Source of the DNA: Clostridium manihotivorum
Lineage (GTDB): Bacteria; Bacillota; Clostridia; Clostridiales; Clostridiaceae
Reading direction: 5' to 3'
Assembly: GCF_004015185.1 (NCBI RefSeq)
Contig: NZ_CP025746.1
Span: 2,435,776 to 2,499,775, forward strand
DNA length: 64,000 bases
In this document: piece after piece, positions 55,943 through 64,000 of the stretch
How positions within the stretch are numbered: position 1 is the first letter of the stretch
Layout of the letters: each line of letters begins with the position of its first letter
Notes under the pieces: generated by a model
What the model saw: the letters and a program-made list of their open reading frames with translations, nothing else
What the model was told of the DNA's origin: nothing
Databases searched by the model: none
Made by a program: the position numbers and the translations under genes

Positions 55943-56231
55943 AATGGTAGCGTTTGACTTTGACGGAACGGTTGGGGACACAATTCCTATGTGTATCGAA
56001 GCTTTTAAAAAATCCGTATCACCTTATTTAGGGCATGACTTAACTATTCAGGAGATTGTACAAACCTTTGGTCTCAACGAGACAGGAATGGTTAAAGCAG
56101 TGGTAAAAGACAATTGGAGGTCAGCTCTTGAGGACTTTTATTCATTTTATGAGAAAATGCAGATATATAAAAAACTCAATGAAGAAGGAGGCTTTAGCTA
56201 CTTTTTTATAGACAGAAATAGCGTATTATAA
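55935..56231 (+). pseudogene. HAD family phosphatase, truncated
   Basis: From ATG 55935, overlapping the acetyltransferase gene, the sequence reads KMVAFDFDGTVGDTIPMCIE (HAD motif I, DxDGT) and the start of a cap domain (LTIQEIVQTFGLNETGMVKA) up to about residue 78. It then runs into unrelated sequence and stops at 56231. Motifs II, III and IV are absent, where a phosphoglycolate phosphatase-type HAD would have about 210 residues. A hairpin-like GGAGGCTTTAGCTACTTTTTT lies in the replaced end. A deletion removed the 3' part of the gene. Confidence 0.75.
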
Positions 56232-56753
56232 GTAAAGACTGATTTACAAAATATGTTATAATTAAATTGGTAATAAATTTGTGTAATAGGCAAATAGTAA
56301 TTTGTTAAACTGATTTTTTATCCATTAAAAGGAGGGCTAGAATGGCTTCTTGGATGGTACATTTACGAATTGCAGATAAATTGCTAAATGAAATATCTAA
56401 TCTTTCAGCTACTGAGTTTGTAATTGGCAATATAGCACCTGACAGTGGCATACCGAACGATGATTGGTCGGCTTTTACCCCAAGTGGTGATGTTTCGCAT
56501 TTTAAAACAACAGATATTGATGGTTTAAAAGATATTCATTTAAACGAATATATTGAACAATTTTTTACAGTGGAGCAAAGAAAGAAATATAATACAAAAC
56601 AGAAATCTTTTTATCTTGGTTATTTAGCTCATTTGTTAACTGATATGATGTGGGCAAATGTAATAGTTCGTAAGCGATGGAACAAATACCGTCATGTAAA
56701 TAGACCTCTAATTTGATATGCTTTATTAAAGCAATCAGATTGGAGGTTTTAAT

Positions 56754-57092
56754 ATTATATCTAAGAATGAAAATTATACTCTCTGGGAGCAGAGAATAAA
56801 TGAAAAAAATAAAAGCGGTCTAACAATCAAAGAGTGGTGCGAAAAGAATGGAATCAGTAGACATAAGTACAATTACTGGAATCACCTATTGATAAAGAGA
56901 AATGAAAAACCTGTTGAAGAGACGACCTTTACTGAAGTTACAACAATTCTTTCAAAACCTGATAATACAAATTCAAACCCAAGTAAATCTGATGATTTTC
57001 AGATACTTTATAAAAATATACAAGTTACTGTTCCTAGTAACTTTAATCAAGATTCTTTAGCAGGACTGATGAAGGTTCTGCAAGACTTATGA
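56754..57092 (+). CDS. tnpA: IS66 accessory protein TnpA
   Basis: 112 residues in frame from an ATT at 56754, seven bases after GGAGG; the first conventional alternatives are internal (TTG 56889). The sequence has the Clostridium-type TnpA pattern: LWEQRINEKNKSGLTIKEWC, NGISRHKYNYWNHLLIKR (helix-turn-helix), then a linker and a conserved end (FQILYKNIQVTVPSNFNQ, LAGLMKVLQDL). TnpA is required with TnpB for IS66 transposition, role unknown. It overlaps tnpB by 4 bases. Confidence 0.75.
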   Translation: MISKNENYTLWEQRINEKNKSGLTIKEWCEKNGISRHKYNYWNHLLIKRNEKPVEETTFTEVTTILSKPDNTNSNPSKSDDFQILYKNIQVTVPSNFNQDSLAGLMKVLQDL

Positions 57093-57460
57093 TGAATCAT
57101 ATAGCCGATGGGGCGGAGCACATCTATCTTGCACTCGGTGCCACCGACTTCCGCAAGCAACAAAACGGACTTGCCGCATTGGTTTCATTAAAATTTAATC
57201 TTAATCCTTACTCTGGCACAAGTGTTTTCTTATTTTGCAATAAAAGACATAGCTGTCTTAGGGCACTTCGATGGGATAAAAACGGCTTTATATTGGTTAC
57301 AAAGTTTCTTTGTGATGACATGAAATTTCAATGGCCTAAAACAGAAGGAGAAGTACGTGATATAACAAAACGACAAATGGAATGGCTTCTAGATGGTTTA
57401 CAAATTGATCAAAAAAAAGCACATCGAGAAAGTATTGATACTGCAGGAATGATTTTCTAA
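57089..57460 (+). CDS. tnpB: IS66 accessory protein TnpB
   Basis: 123 residues, intact, with the conserved IS66 Orf2 sequence: YLALGATDFRKQQNGLAALV, GTSVFLFCNKRHSCLRALRW, DKNGFILVTKFL and FQWPKTEGEVRDITKRQMEW. This is not the RNA-guided TnpB of IS605. Its function in transposition is undefined. The ATGA overlap with tnpA shows translational coupling. Confidence 0.9.
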   Translation: MMNHIADGAEHIYLALGATDFRKQQNGLAALVSLKFNLNPYSGTSVFLFCNKRHSCLRALRWDKNGFILVTKFLCDDMKFQWPKTEGEVRDITKRQMEWLLDGLQIDQKKAHRESIDTAGMIF

Positions 57461-57540
57461 AAATGGCTAAAAAGCTAGTAAAATAGCCGTTTTTCTGGTA
57501 TAATATAAGTAGTTAATTAACCAGAAAGGAGCCTTGAATC

Positions 57541-59156
57541 ATGCAGTTTTTAGATAGCAAAGAGTTACGAATTAAAGAACTTGAAAATGAAAATAGAAAG
57601 CTGCAGGAAAAGGTAACTATGCTAGAGCATGATGTTGAACTTCTCACTCAAGCAGTTTTACATGCATCAAAACAACGTTTTGGAGCATCAAGTGAAAAAA
57701 CTCCTCAAATAGAAGGACAATATTCTTTTCTGGATGAAATAATTGATCCTATTATAGATGAGGCCAAAGTTATTAATATAAAAGAACATAAACGACCTGT
57801 GAGAAAAAAAAGGCGACAGAGAAAAATTGATTAAATCATTACCACATGAAATAGTTGAATGCGTTATTAATGAAGAAGAAGCAGTGTGCAAAATATGCGG
57901 AAGTTATCTTAAAGTTATTGGTAAGAAAAAGTAAGATCCGAAATGGAATATATTCCAGCAAAGCTTATAATCAAAGACTATGTTCAATACGTTTATAAAT
58001 GTACTGAATGTGGAAAAAATGACGTTAATCCATATGATTCTATATATTGTGCACCTGTGCCAGCTCCAGTGCTTACGCATTCCGTAGCATCGCCTTCGAT
58101 TACAGCGTGGATAATGTATCAAAAGTATATGATGTCAGTACCTTTATACCGCCAAGAAAAAGACTTTAGAAGAATGGGTGCAGAGCTTAAAAGAGATATG
58201 ATGGCAAACTGGATAATACGAAGCACTGAATATTGGCTAAAACCTCTATATGAAAAGATGCATGAACAATTATTAAAGTGCAGTATTATTATGAGTGATG
58301 AAACTACTTGGCAGGTAAACAAAGAGAAAGGTAAGAAGGCATCTAGCAATTCATATATATGGATACATAGAAGTGGCAACTGCGAAAGCTTACCGGTAAT
58401 TTTATACCAATATACCAGAAGTCGTTCAGGTGAACATGCAAAAAATTTCTTGAGCAGTTTAAAGGGTATCATGTCTCCGATGCATATGCTGGATATGAAA
58501 AGGTTGAAGGAATTACTAGATGCTTATGCTTTAGTCACCTACGAAGATACTATCTGGAAGCTATTCCTTTAGATTCTAGAAAAAAAGAGATTCCGAGCTC
58601 TGGCGGAGCGGTCGGCAGGGCTTATTGTGATAAACTCTTTAAACTAGAAAGAAAGTGGAAACAGCTATCTCCAGATGAAAGAAAACAGAATAGACTTATC
58701 TATAGTGTCCCTATACTGGATGCCTTTTTTGCATGGGCAGAAAAAACATTTACAACACAAGATATGTTGAGAAAGGCTTTAAATTATACACTGAATCACA
58801 AAAAATATTTTACTAACTTCTTGCTAGATGGAAGAATACCCCTATCTAATAATTTATCAGAAATCGCTGTAAAGCCTGTAGCAATTACAAGGAAAAACTC
58901 ATTGTTTTCCGATTCGGTAGCCGGGGCGGAAGCATCCGCAATTGTATTTAGCATTATAAATACAGCTGCAGCTAATAATTTAGATCCATATAAATATCTG
59001 CATTATATTTTTTGCCAGTTACCAAATATTAATTTTGCATCGAATCCATGTTTACTTGAAGAGTATTTACCATGGGCGGAGAAAGTACAAGTTCAATGCA
59101 AAGCAACTACAACAGAAACTACTCCAAAGGAGGAAAAAACTAGTGAGTCAGCCTAA
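57541..59156 (+). pseudogene. tnpC: IS66 transposase TnpC, three frameshifts
   Basis: AGAAAGGAG precedes ATG 57541. Frame 1 has the coiled coil (LRIKELENENRKLQEKVTML) and KQRFGASSEKTPQ, and breaks at an A8 run (57804-57811). The zinc region (CKICG, YKCTECGK) spans a second break at A5 (57926-57930). The next part has the catalytic SDETTWQV and breaks near 58460, where a missing T separates SLKG from YHVSDAYAGY with the second Asp. The last part carries LSNNLSEIAVKPVAITRKN with the catalytic Glu and ends at 59156. The catalytic DDE is conserved but no full-length protein can be made. Confidence 0.85.
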
Positions 59157-59421
59157 TATAGATTTCATGATGACTATGACCAAGGATTTTCTAAACGAAA
59201 AAATTGATGAAATAGCTTATACGCTTGATTTTCCATATGAACTTGAAAAAAGATACAAGAAAATGCACAAAGAAGATGATGATTATGCAGAATTGATTTA
59301 TGAATGCCTTTATGAAGAAGGCATATGCTTGTTCGATGACCTATCAGATTCGGAATTTAAGAAACTTATTCGAAAACAATATAACTATATAAAGCAAATT
59401 GCAAAAGAAGGATTTTATTAA
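59143..59421 (+). CDS. Small passenger protein of the IS66 element
   Basis: 92 residues from GTG 59143, nine bases after AAAGGAGG, overlapping the tnpC end by 14 bases. The sequence (SQPNIDFMMTMTKDFLNEKI, DEIAYTLDFPYELEKRYKKM) is helical and acidic with no domain I recognise. It lies inside the terminal repeats and is followed by the element terminator, so it moves with the IS. Its frame is intact while tnpC is not. Confidence 0.7.
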   Translation: MSQPNIDFMMTMTKDFLNEKIDEIAYTLDFPYELEKRYKKMHKEDDDYAELIYECLYEEGICLFDDLSDSEFKKLIRKQYNYIKQIAKEGFY

Positions 59422-59460
59422 AATATAAGCTTCACAAGTTTTTGTGAAGCTTATATTTTT
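59421..59460 (+). terminator. Terminator at the right end of IS66
   Basis: AAATATAAGCTTCACAA and TTGTGAAGCTTATATTT pair perfectly over 17 bases with a 4-base loop, followed by TT. It ends the transposition operon inside the element. Confidence 0.85.
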
Positions 59461-59926
59461 CAATACGGTATATGTTCCATCGCTTACTAATAGTTCGCCC
59501 CTGTATAGATAAATTTAAATCTTTATATGATAAGGACAGGGCAGAGTGGATATGGACATTAAAGAAAGATTGGTATGACCTTGACTTTATGTATATTAAG
59601 AAAAATCCTAACTTCAGAGCATTTTCAATTTATAAGAACGCAGATGAAATTCATAATGAGTATATGGATTTTTTTAGTGATGATGCCTTTGAAAACAGAA
59701 GAGAATATATATTAAGTTTTTATGGCAGTGAAAAAGATAATTTGGAGAGAGAATATACATACTTAAAAGAAGAAGAGATGGATAGATTTGTTGATGAAAG
59801 TGCTGAGAAAATTAGTCAAATGATGAAGGAAGAGTATTTATAGAGTAGGAGTAATAATACAGTTAGGCAAATTATAATTTAAGGTTAAGTGATATAAATA
59901 GTAATTTTAAAAGGATGATGGGGGTT

Positions 59927-60361
59927 ATGATAAGAGAAATAGTAAAAGAAGATTTTAGTGGGTTAATGAAATTATATATGCAACTGGGTGATAATCCAAT
60001 GCCCGAAAAAACGCCTCAAATAATGGAATTATGGAATAATATTTTACAAGATAAAAATCATCACATTATCATTATTGAGAAAGATGGAAAGATAGTGTCT
60101 TCGTGTGTTTGTGTAATAATACCAAATTTCACACATTCTCAAAGATCGTATGCTTTTATTGAAAATGTAGTAACTGATAAAGAATATAGGAAAAAAGGAT
60201 TTGCCACAGCGTGTTTAAATTATGCAAAAGAGATAGCAGTTCAAGAGAAATGCTATAAATTAATGTTACTAACAGGTTCAAAAAAAGAGAGCACGCTAAA
60301 TTTCTATAAGCAAGCAGGATATAATAATAAAGATAAGACAGCTTTTATACAGTGGATATAA
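59927..60361 (+). CDS. GNAT family N-acetyltransferase
   Basis: 144 residues. It starts IREIVKEDFSGLMKLYMQLG, has the beta strand FIENVVTDKEYRKKGFATAC with the acetyl-CoA loop (RKKGFA, about 86-91), and the closing STLNFYKQAGYNNKDKTAF. Substrate unknown. ATG 59927 matches the usual GNAT start and has AAAAGG about 13 bases upstream; ATG 59915 and 59918 are alternatives but lie too close to it. The next gene begins 33 bases downstream. Confidence 0.8.
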   Translation: MIREIVKEDFSGLMKLYMQLGDNPMPEKTPQIMELWNNILQDKNHHIIIIEKDGKIVSSCVCVIIPNFTHSQRSYAFIENVVTDKEYRKKGFATACLNYAKEIAVQEKCYKLMLLTGSKKESTLNFYKQAGYNNKDKTAFIQWI

Positions 60362-60393
60362 GAAAAATTCCAATTTACATAGGAGATTTAGAG

Positions 60394-60804
60394 ATGAATT
60401 TTATAGATAGAGCCTTAGAACGAATCAATGAAATGAGCGCTGATGAATTTTTGCAAGCAATGGCAGATGTATATAAGGAGGCAATAGATAGAAACGAAAT
60501 TAAAAAATACCCACAATTTGTACAAGATGTGATTTTTATTATTGATTATGATACAGAATTGCAAATGGAAGGACTAGTAGGTTTCTTTAATGATTCAACT
60601 AAAGACTATGTAAATGAAACTATTAGTGCATTAAAAAATTGTGGTGCGATAAAAGAGGCTGAAATATTGGAAAAATGTAAAGCGATTAATATTGAGGACT
60701 ATGATGGCTATCTTGATTTAGAAAATGAGACATACATTAATAATGATCTTGAAGGATTTTGGCAACTTGTAGATAGTTATATTGAAAGAGAGAAGAAAAT
60801 GTAG
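60394..60804 (+). CDS. DMP19-like (DUF4375) domain protein
   Basis: 136 residues, acidic and helical. The core DTELQMEGLVGFFNDSTKDY followed by VNETISALKNCGAIKEAEIL matches the DMP19 C-terminal domain family, named for a Neisseria DNA-mimic protein; many members have no proven DNA-mimic role. AGGAG eight bases before ATG 60394 sets the start within the longer open frame from 60352. The tail (LENETYINNDLEGFWQLVDS) is typical. It follows the GNAT gene closely and is probably co-transcribed. Confidence 0.75.
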   Translation: MNFIDRALERINEMSADEFLQAMADVYKEAIDRNEIKKYPQFVQDVIFIIDYDTELQMEGLVGFFNDSTKDYVNETISALKNCGAIKEAEILEKCKAINIEDYDGYLDLENETYINNDLEGFWQLVDSYIEREKKM

Positions 60805-61020
60805 GGTTTCATTACGAAAACTTAATAGTTGAAGTTGGGTTCTTATGTGGAAACTTAATTTATACTTGTCCGAAAATCGTGGGTTATGGGGATTTTGTTG
60901 CATGTATAAATTAATAGCTGAAGTCAGATACATATATATAGGGGGCATATATCGAAAATTAATAAATGCTTGTCCCAAAATAGCGAGTTATTGGCACTTT
61001 CTGGCACGTATAAATAAATA
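60803..61020. repeat. Cluster of three family A copies, first lacking its core
   Basis: The first (60803-60846) keeps only the arms (AGGGTTTCATTACGAAAACT, TTAATAGTTGAAGTTGGGTT). The second (about 60840-60935) has CCGAAAATC paired with GATTTTGTTG. The third (about 60938-61020) has TCCCAAAATAG with a degenerate partner. The cluster starts right at the stop of the DMP19-like gene. Confidence 0.75.
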
Positions 61021-61076
61021 GTTAAGTTATAAAACATGTATATATAATTCTAATTTGACAAGGTAAGGAGTTTACG

Positions 61077-61169
61077 ATGAATATATATGAATTTGGACTG
61101 GACAATGAACAAATTCTCATGATGTTTCATGGTGCTTGCATGTCGTGGGATATGTTTCAAGAGACATAG
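61077..61169 (+). pseudogene. Alpha/beta hydrolase remnant
   Basis: ATG 61077 after AAGGTAAGGAG encodes 30 residues (NIYEFGLDNEQILMMFHGAC then MSWDMFQET), the beginning of an alpha/beta hydrolase with the HG oxyanion motif, then TAG. The rest of the gene is missing. A 28-codon open stretch behind it (61173-61256) ends by overlapping the next start but resembles no family. Confidence 0.6.
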
Positions 61170-61252
61170 AATAAATTTAAAAGAGAATTAAAATATGAAA
61201 GTTCCATGAAACTTATGAAGGACCATAGGGGAAATGGCAAGGAGGAAGCAAT

Positions 61253-61921
61253 TTGAACATTCTATTAGATAAACTTGATTTTAATGAGAGTTGGGCATAT
61301 GAAGCATTCCGGAAAATAATTAAACCAGAGCATAAGCTTTGCGTTGTTCCTTTCGCTTTTCATGAGGATTGGATAAGAAATGAAGAAGAATGGGAAAAAT
61401 CCTACAACAAATTAAATGGCGAACATTATAAAAGTACCGTAGCTGCTTTCTATACTTATGGCATAGACGATAAAAATATAACGTTGATAAATTATTTTGT
61501 AGATAGTGTTGAGAGCGCTAAAGCAAAGGTTAGAGAAAGTGATATAATATTTTTTACTGGTGGTTTTCCAGATAAAATGATGAATAGATTAGAGGAATTT
61601 GATTTAATTGATATTATTGAACAGCATAATGGCATAATAATGGGGTGGAGTGCTGGAGCTATGATGCAGTGTGCAGAATACTATATTTCGCCAGATAACG
61701 ATTATCCAGAGTTCGTTTATAAGAAGGGACTAAAGTGTATAAAAGATTTTGCGGTTGAGGTTCATTATAAAAACATTGACTCACAAAATAATAGTACTGA
61801 AAAATACATGAGAGAAAAAAATAAAATAGTTTATACTACGGAACCTCATAGTGCAATAATTGTTGATGGTGACCAGGTTAAATTGTTGGGCAATGCAAAA
61901 ATTTATAAAGCATTAAAGTAA
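61253..61921 (+). CDS. Peptidase S51 family protein (dipeptidase E-like)
   Basis: 222 residues. It has the S51 pattern: VRESDIIFFTGGFPDKMMNR (about 94-113), the nucleophile elbow IIMGWSAGAMMQCAEYY with Ser near 136, and the later His in AVEVHYKNID (about 170), giving a Ser-His type active site in a class I amidotransferase-like fold. S51 enzymes cut Asp-X dipeptides or cyanophycin; the substrate here is not known. Start is TTG 61253, seven bases after AAGGAGG. No neighbours suggest a pathway. Confidence 0.8.
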   Translation: MNILLDKLDFNESWAYEAFRKIIKPEHKLCVVPFAFHEDWIRNEEEWEKSYNKLNGEHYKSTVAAFYTYGIDDKNITLINYFVDSVESAKAKVRESDIIFFTGGFPDKMMNRLEEFDLIDIIEQHNGIIMGWSAGAMMQCAEYYISPDNDYPEFVYKKGLKCIKDFAVEVHYKNIDSQNNSTEKYMREKNKIVYTTEPHSAIIVDGDQVKLLGNAKIYKALK

Positions 61922-62046
61922 ATATAAACTTGCGGCTATATTATTGGTGATTAATAGGGCAGAGAATATATATTAATTAGCAACTTTCATAATTAGAAAA
62001 TTTTATTGCTGAACCTGCAAGATTTATTGGTAAGGTTTTGAGGATA

Positions 62047-62229
62047 ATGCATAAGAAAAATCTAATAAGAGCTATAGATTTCGATTTAGTAGCAAGAGAA
62101 AACTATACGCTTCTAGCCTTAACCTTGGAATATGCCCATGCTGTAAATAATGGAGAAGATACAGCACCAGTAGTTAGAAAGATGTTTATACATGTAAGCT
62201 TTATATGTGAATACTTAAAAATAAATTAG
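62047..62229 (+). CDS. Possible small protein, unknown
   Basis: 60 codons from ATG 62047 (HKKNLIRAIDFDLVARENYT, LLALTLEYAHAVNNGEDTAP). The amino acid mix is protein-like and helical, but no family is recognised and the nearest GAGG is only three bases upstream. It lies 23 bases before the DUF998 gene. It could be a remnant of a longer gene. Confidence 0.35.
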   Translation: MHKKNLIRAIDFDLVARENYTLLALTLEYAHAVNNGEDTAPVVRKMFIHVSFICEYLKIN

Positions 62230-62252
62230 TTTAGTAAAGAAGGGAAAAGGAT

Positions 62253-62885
62253 ATGAAAAAGAGCTTAATTAATTGGTTTGGACTGCTTGGAGTTATTAGT
62301 TTTTTGTCTTACACCATAGCAGTTATCTTCTCACCATTGGCATACCCAGGATATAACTGGATGAGCCAGGCAGTAAGTGATCTAAGTGCAAATAATGCTC
62401 CATCTAAAATGCTTTGGGAACAGTTAAGTTGCTTATATGGTGTCTGCGGAATCATATGCGTTATGATGATATGCGTATACATTCAAGGGAAGTTAAACAA
62501 GCCTTTACGATTAGGCATTTATACTTTTGCCATCATGAGCTTTATTTCAAATGTAGGATACACTTTATTCAGGCTTTCTGATAGTGGCTACGCAGGAACC
62601 TTTCAAGATTTTGTGCATGTTTTTGTTATTACTTCATTGGTAGTACTACTTTCAATTGTTTCTTTGCTTTTAGTTATGATAGGAGGATATAAAGAGAAAA
62701 AGTACAGATCCTTAGCTGTTTGCGCTACTATTGCACTAACTGCCATGCTTATTGGGGGCGTTGGCACTGCAGTAGTACCAAAAGCATATTTTGGAGTGGT
62801 GGAAAGATTTAGTGTTTTTGCAGCCAGCGGGTTTCAAGCGGTTTTAGGAATATATTTGTTTCGGGGAAGAGTGTTTTCTTCATAA
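62253..62885 (+). CDS. DUF998 family membrane protein
   Basis: 210 residues with six membrane helices. The DUF998 hallmark lies in the first external loop: SPLAYPGYNWMSQAVSDLSA (about 28-47), and FQDFVHVFVITSLVVLLSIV contains the conserved His pair region. The family has no established function. GAAGGGAAAAGGAT precedes ATG 62253. It is transcribed alone or with the small upstream frame. Confidence 0.85.
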   Translation: MKKSLINWFGLLGVISFLSYTIAVIFSPLAYPGYNWMSQAVSDLSANNAPSKMLWEQLSCLYGVCGIICVMMICVYIQGKLNKPLRLGIYTFAIMSFISNVGYTLFRLSDSGYAGTFQDFVHVFVITSLVVLLSIVSLLLVMIGGYKEKKYRSLAVCATIALTAMLIGGVGTAVVPKAYFGVVERFSVFAASGFQAVLGIYLFRGRVFSS

Positions 62886-63169
62886 TATATATTGGTTTTG
62901 TTTAGTGATAGATTTGGAGTGAATTAATTCTCTCTAATAAACTAGATTAAGGCGAGGATGAGAAGTGTTTTTTTATTTGGCTAGATTCAAGATAATGCCA
63001 TAATCTTAGGGAATTCGCAGGTAAAGATTATAGGTTAACAGATAGTGTAGGAATCCACTTCTTATTACTACCTAAGTTTAGAAGATGATAAAGATTATAG
63101 AGAAAATGACATAGAGTTATGGTTAATGTTTTTATAAAAGATATATCTTAAGCTACATTAAAGGAGTTG

Positions 63170-63421
63170 ATGAGTTTGGATACAGCAATAGAAAAAGCTG
63201 AGCAAAGAATCGAATACTTAAGTAGTGATGAAGAAGCTATGAGAATTTACTATGAGAGAGAAAGATCATTGTATGAAAGAGCAAACATGATTAGTTCAGC
63301 AGAAGAAAGAGCTAAATTGCAAATAGCAAAGAATTTATTAGACATATTAGATGATGAAATGATAGCAATAAAAACAGGATTAGATATAGAAAAAATTAAA
63401 TCATTAAGAAAAGAAAGTTAA
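63170..63421 (+). CDS. Rpn/PDDEXK_2-like C-terminal fragment
   Basis: 83 residues resembling only the C-terminal helical part of Rpn-type (recombination-promoting nuclease/putative transposase) proteins: TAIEKAEQRIEYLSSDEEAM, RIYYERERSLYERANM, then AKNLLDILDDEMIAIKTGLD and the EKIKSLRKES end. The PD-(D/E)xK nuclease domain is absent. AAGGAG is at 63161-63166; ATG 63170 or TTG 63176 may start it. Either a remnant or a free-standing small form; internal C-terminal products are known for Rpn proteins. Confidence 0.6.
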   Translation: MSLDTAIEKAEQRIEYLSSDEEAMRIYYERERSLYERANMISSAEERAKLQIAKNLLDILDDEMIAIKTGLDIEKIKSLRKES

Positions 63422-63454
63422 AGGATAGGCTTTTTGAGTCTATCCTTAGTTTTT
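63421..63454 (+). terminator. Intrinsic terminator
   Basis: AAGGATAGGC and GTCTATCCTT pair around TTTTTGA, followed by AGTTTTT; it overlaps the last base of the stop codon of the Rpn-like gene. Confidence 0.8.
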
Positions 63455-63978
63455 ATGAAAAATATCAATTAAAAATTGAATTTGGGAATATTATTGAATT
63501 GATTTTATATGATTGAGTATTTACCTTATGGTATGGTGAATCATAGCATAAGTAAATGTGGTTTGTCTGATTGGCATGTATATATCTAATATTAGTCTAA
63601 TTCAAAATAAATTAATTTATCGCAAATAAAATAAACTATATGTAATATATAGTATTTTTATAAATATCGATTAGTAAAGGTAGCTAAGATTTTGTTATCT
63701 TTTTTATTTATACTAAAATATAAGTAGTAGCATAGTTATTAAGGATAAAAGGAATTTAAGTAGGTTTGTAGAACTAGGTCTATATTGAAGTGATAATAAG
63801 GCTGATCATGTTAGTTAAAATGGTAGTAATGATTTTTTGTAATTATATTTATAATGGGAAGCTTAGATAAATTATAGCCTAAAATTGAATCTATGACTTG
63901 ATGAATTATATGTCACTTTTTATGTAACTTATTTTAGATAGAAAGTTTAATCGATAAAAGAAATAAGGAGGTTATCTT
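63455..63978. other. AT-rich intergenic region, nothing recognised
   Basis: 524 bases without family A or B repeats, long open frames or clear hairpins. AAGGAGG at its end is the ribosome site of the next gene. Confidence 0.5.
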
Positions 63979-64000
63979 ATGATAGATTGGAAACCAATAA
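63979..64000 (+). CDS. Start of a gene cut by the window end
   Basis: AAGGAGGTTATCTT precedes ATG 63979, which reads MIDWKPI before the window ends. The strong ribosome site makes a real gene likely. Too little is present to name it. Confidence 0.6.

Larger units (their letters stand above)
56670..59487. mobile_element. IS66 family insertion sequence (2.82 kb)
   Basis: Terminal repeats GTAAGCGATGGAAC (56670-56683) and GTTCCATCGCTTAC (59474-59487) are inverted copies and begin with the GTAA typical of IS66. TAATAGTTC flanks both sides (56661-56669 and 59488-59496), a 9-base duplication against the usual 8. The element carries tnpA, tnpB, a frameshifted tnpC and a small extra gene, and ends in a strong hairpin. 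The tnpC defects make it immobile on its own. Confidence 0.9.
56342..59843 (+). pseudogene. Zinc-dependent phospholipase C-like gene split by IS66
   Basis: The left part (56342 to 56669) encodes SWMVHLRIADKLLNEISNL, GNIAPDSG, the FTPSGDVSHFK segment and YLGYLAHLLTDMMWANVIV. The right part from 59497 continues RPCIDKFKSLYDKDRAEWIW to the EEYL end at 59843. Removing the IS66 element and one 9-base duplication joins the parts in frame (ANVIV-RPCIDKF) into a protein of about 224 residues, close to the intact paralogue at 11225. AAGGAGGGCTAGA precedes ATG 56342. The insertion separates most zinc ligands from the helical C-terminal half. Confidence 0.9.

Noticed and set aside
57089..57460. TnpB as an RNA-guided nuclease
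   Set aside because: This is the IS66 TnpB, unrelated to the IS605-type TnpB; there is no RuvC motif.
57541..59156. Programmed frameshifting in IS66 tnpC
   Set aside because: Three separate breaks, with stops between them and opposite directions, are not a known expression mode for this family; decay or error is simpler.
1..64000. tRNA, rRNA or known riboswitch
   Set aside because: I found no cloverleaf, rRNA segment or recognisable riboswitch core on either strand by eye; a covariance-model search would be decisive.

Overview
The window is AT-rich (about 30% GC by eye) with strong AGGAGG-type ribosome binding sites and dense intrinsic terminators. Its gene content (DUF1659/DUF2922/YvrJ small proteins, PadR-DUF2812, FusB-type EF-G binding protein, LPXTG surface protein, IS66/IS1182/group IIC mobile DNA) points to a Clostridium-like member of the Bacillota. 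There is no rRNA, tRNA or core housekeeping operon. It is an accessory chromosomal region of mostly single-gene transcription units separated by unusually long, repeat-filled intergenic stretches.

Layout. 0-9 kb: histidine phosphatase, acetyltransferases (one a pseudogene with three in-frame stops), a J-domain/TPR membrane protein, a TPR protein and two membrane-anchored unknowns. 9-12.9 kb: YvrJ, a small Cys protein, DUF1659 and DUF2922, then a zinc-dependent phospholipase C-like protein and membrane proteins. 13.7-16.2 kb: a large wall-anchored PAP2 phosphatase. 17-21 kb: repeats, a DUF6933/pRiA4b ORF-3 protein and a second DUF1659/DUF2922 pair. 21.3-32.2 kb: a YiiX-type hydrolase and three diguanylate cyclases; the first two are paralogues separated by a group IIC intron, and a DDE transposase lies before the third. 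32.5-42.5 kb: FusB homologue, tandem GNAT, an apparently catalytically dead IS1595-like transposase protein inside inverted repeats, a methyltransferase, PadR-DUF2812, MarR and an MFS exporter. 43.8-48.3 kb: peptidase-like, membrane, DUF4240 and VOC proteins. 48.9-52.6 kb: a replication-initiator-like protein with a very asparagine-rich tail, followed by a DnaB helicase. 52.7-59.8 kb: an IS1182 element inserted in a REP-like palindrome, an RpiR regulator/acetyltransferase/truncated HAD cluster, and an IS66 element that splits a second phospholipase C-like gene with a clear target duplication. 59.9-64 kb: GNAT, DMP19-like, S51 peptidase, DUF998 and an Rpn-like remnant.

The strongest unexplained signal is two dispersed repeat families filling the intergenic DNA. 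Family A (about 17 copies, about 100 bp) is a long imperfect palindrome bounded by TATAGG...CCTATA; its arms differ between copies but keep pairing, which suggests a MITE or a structured RNA. Family B (about 18 ends; core AATGTATTAAAAAAATGT) occurs singly, in tandem arrays, and as facing pairs about 185 bp apart. A facing pair also brackets the IS1595-like gene, so the short pairs look like its non-autonomous relatives. At 43.13-43.56 kb, A copies sit inside a B element. Genes of the IS66, IS1182 and group II elements carry single-base frameshifts, mostly in A/T runs, while neighbouring host genes are open.
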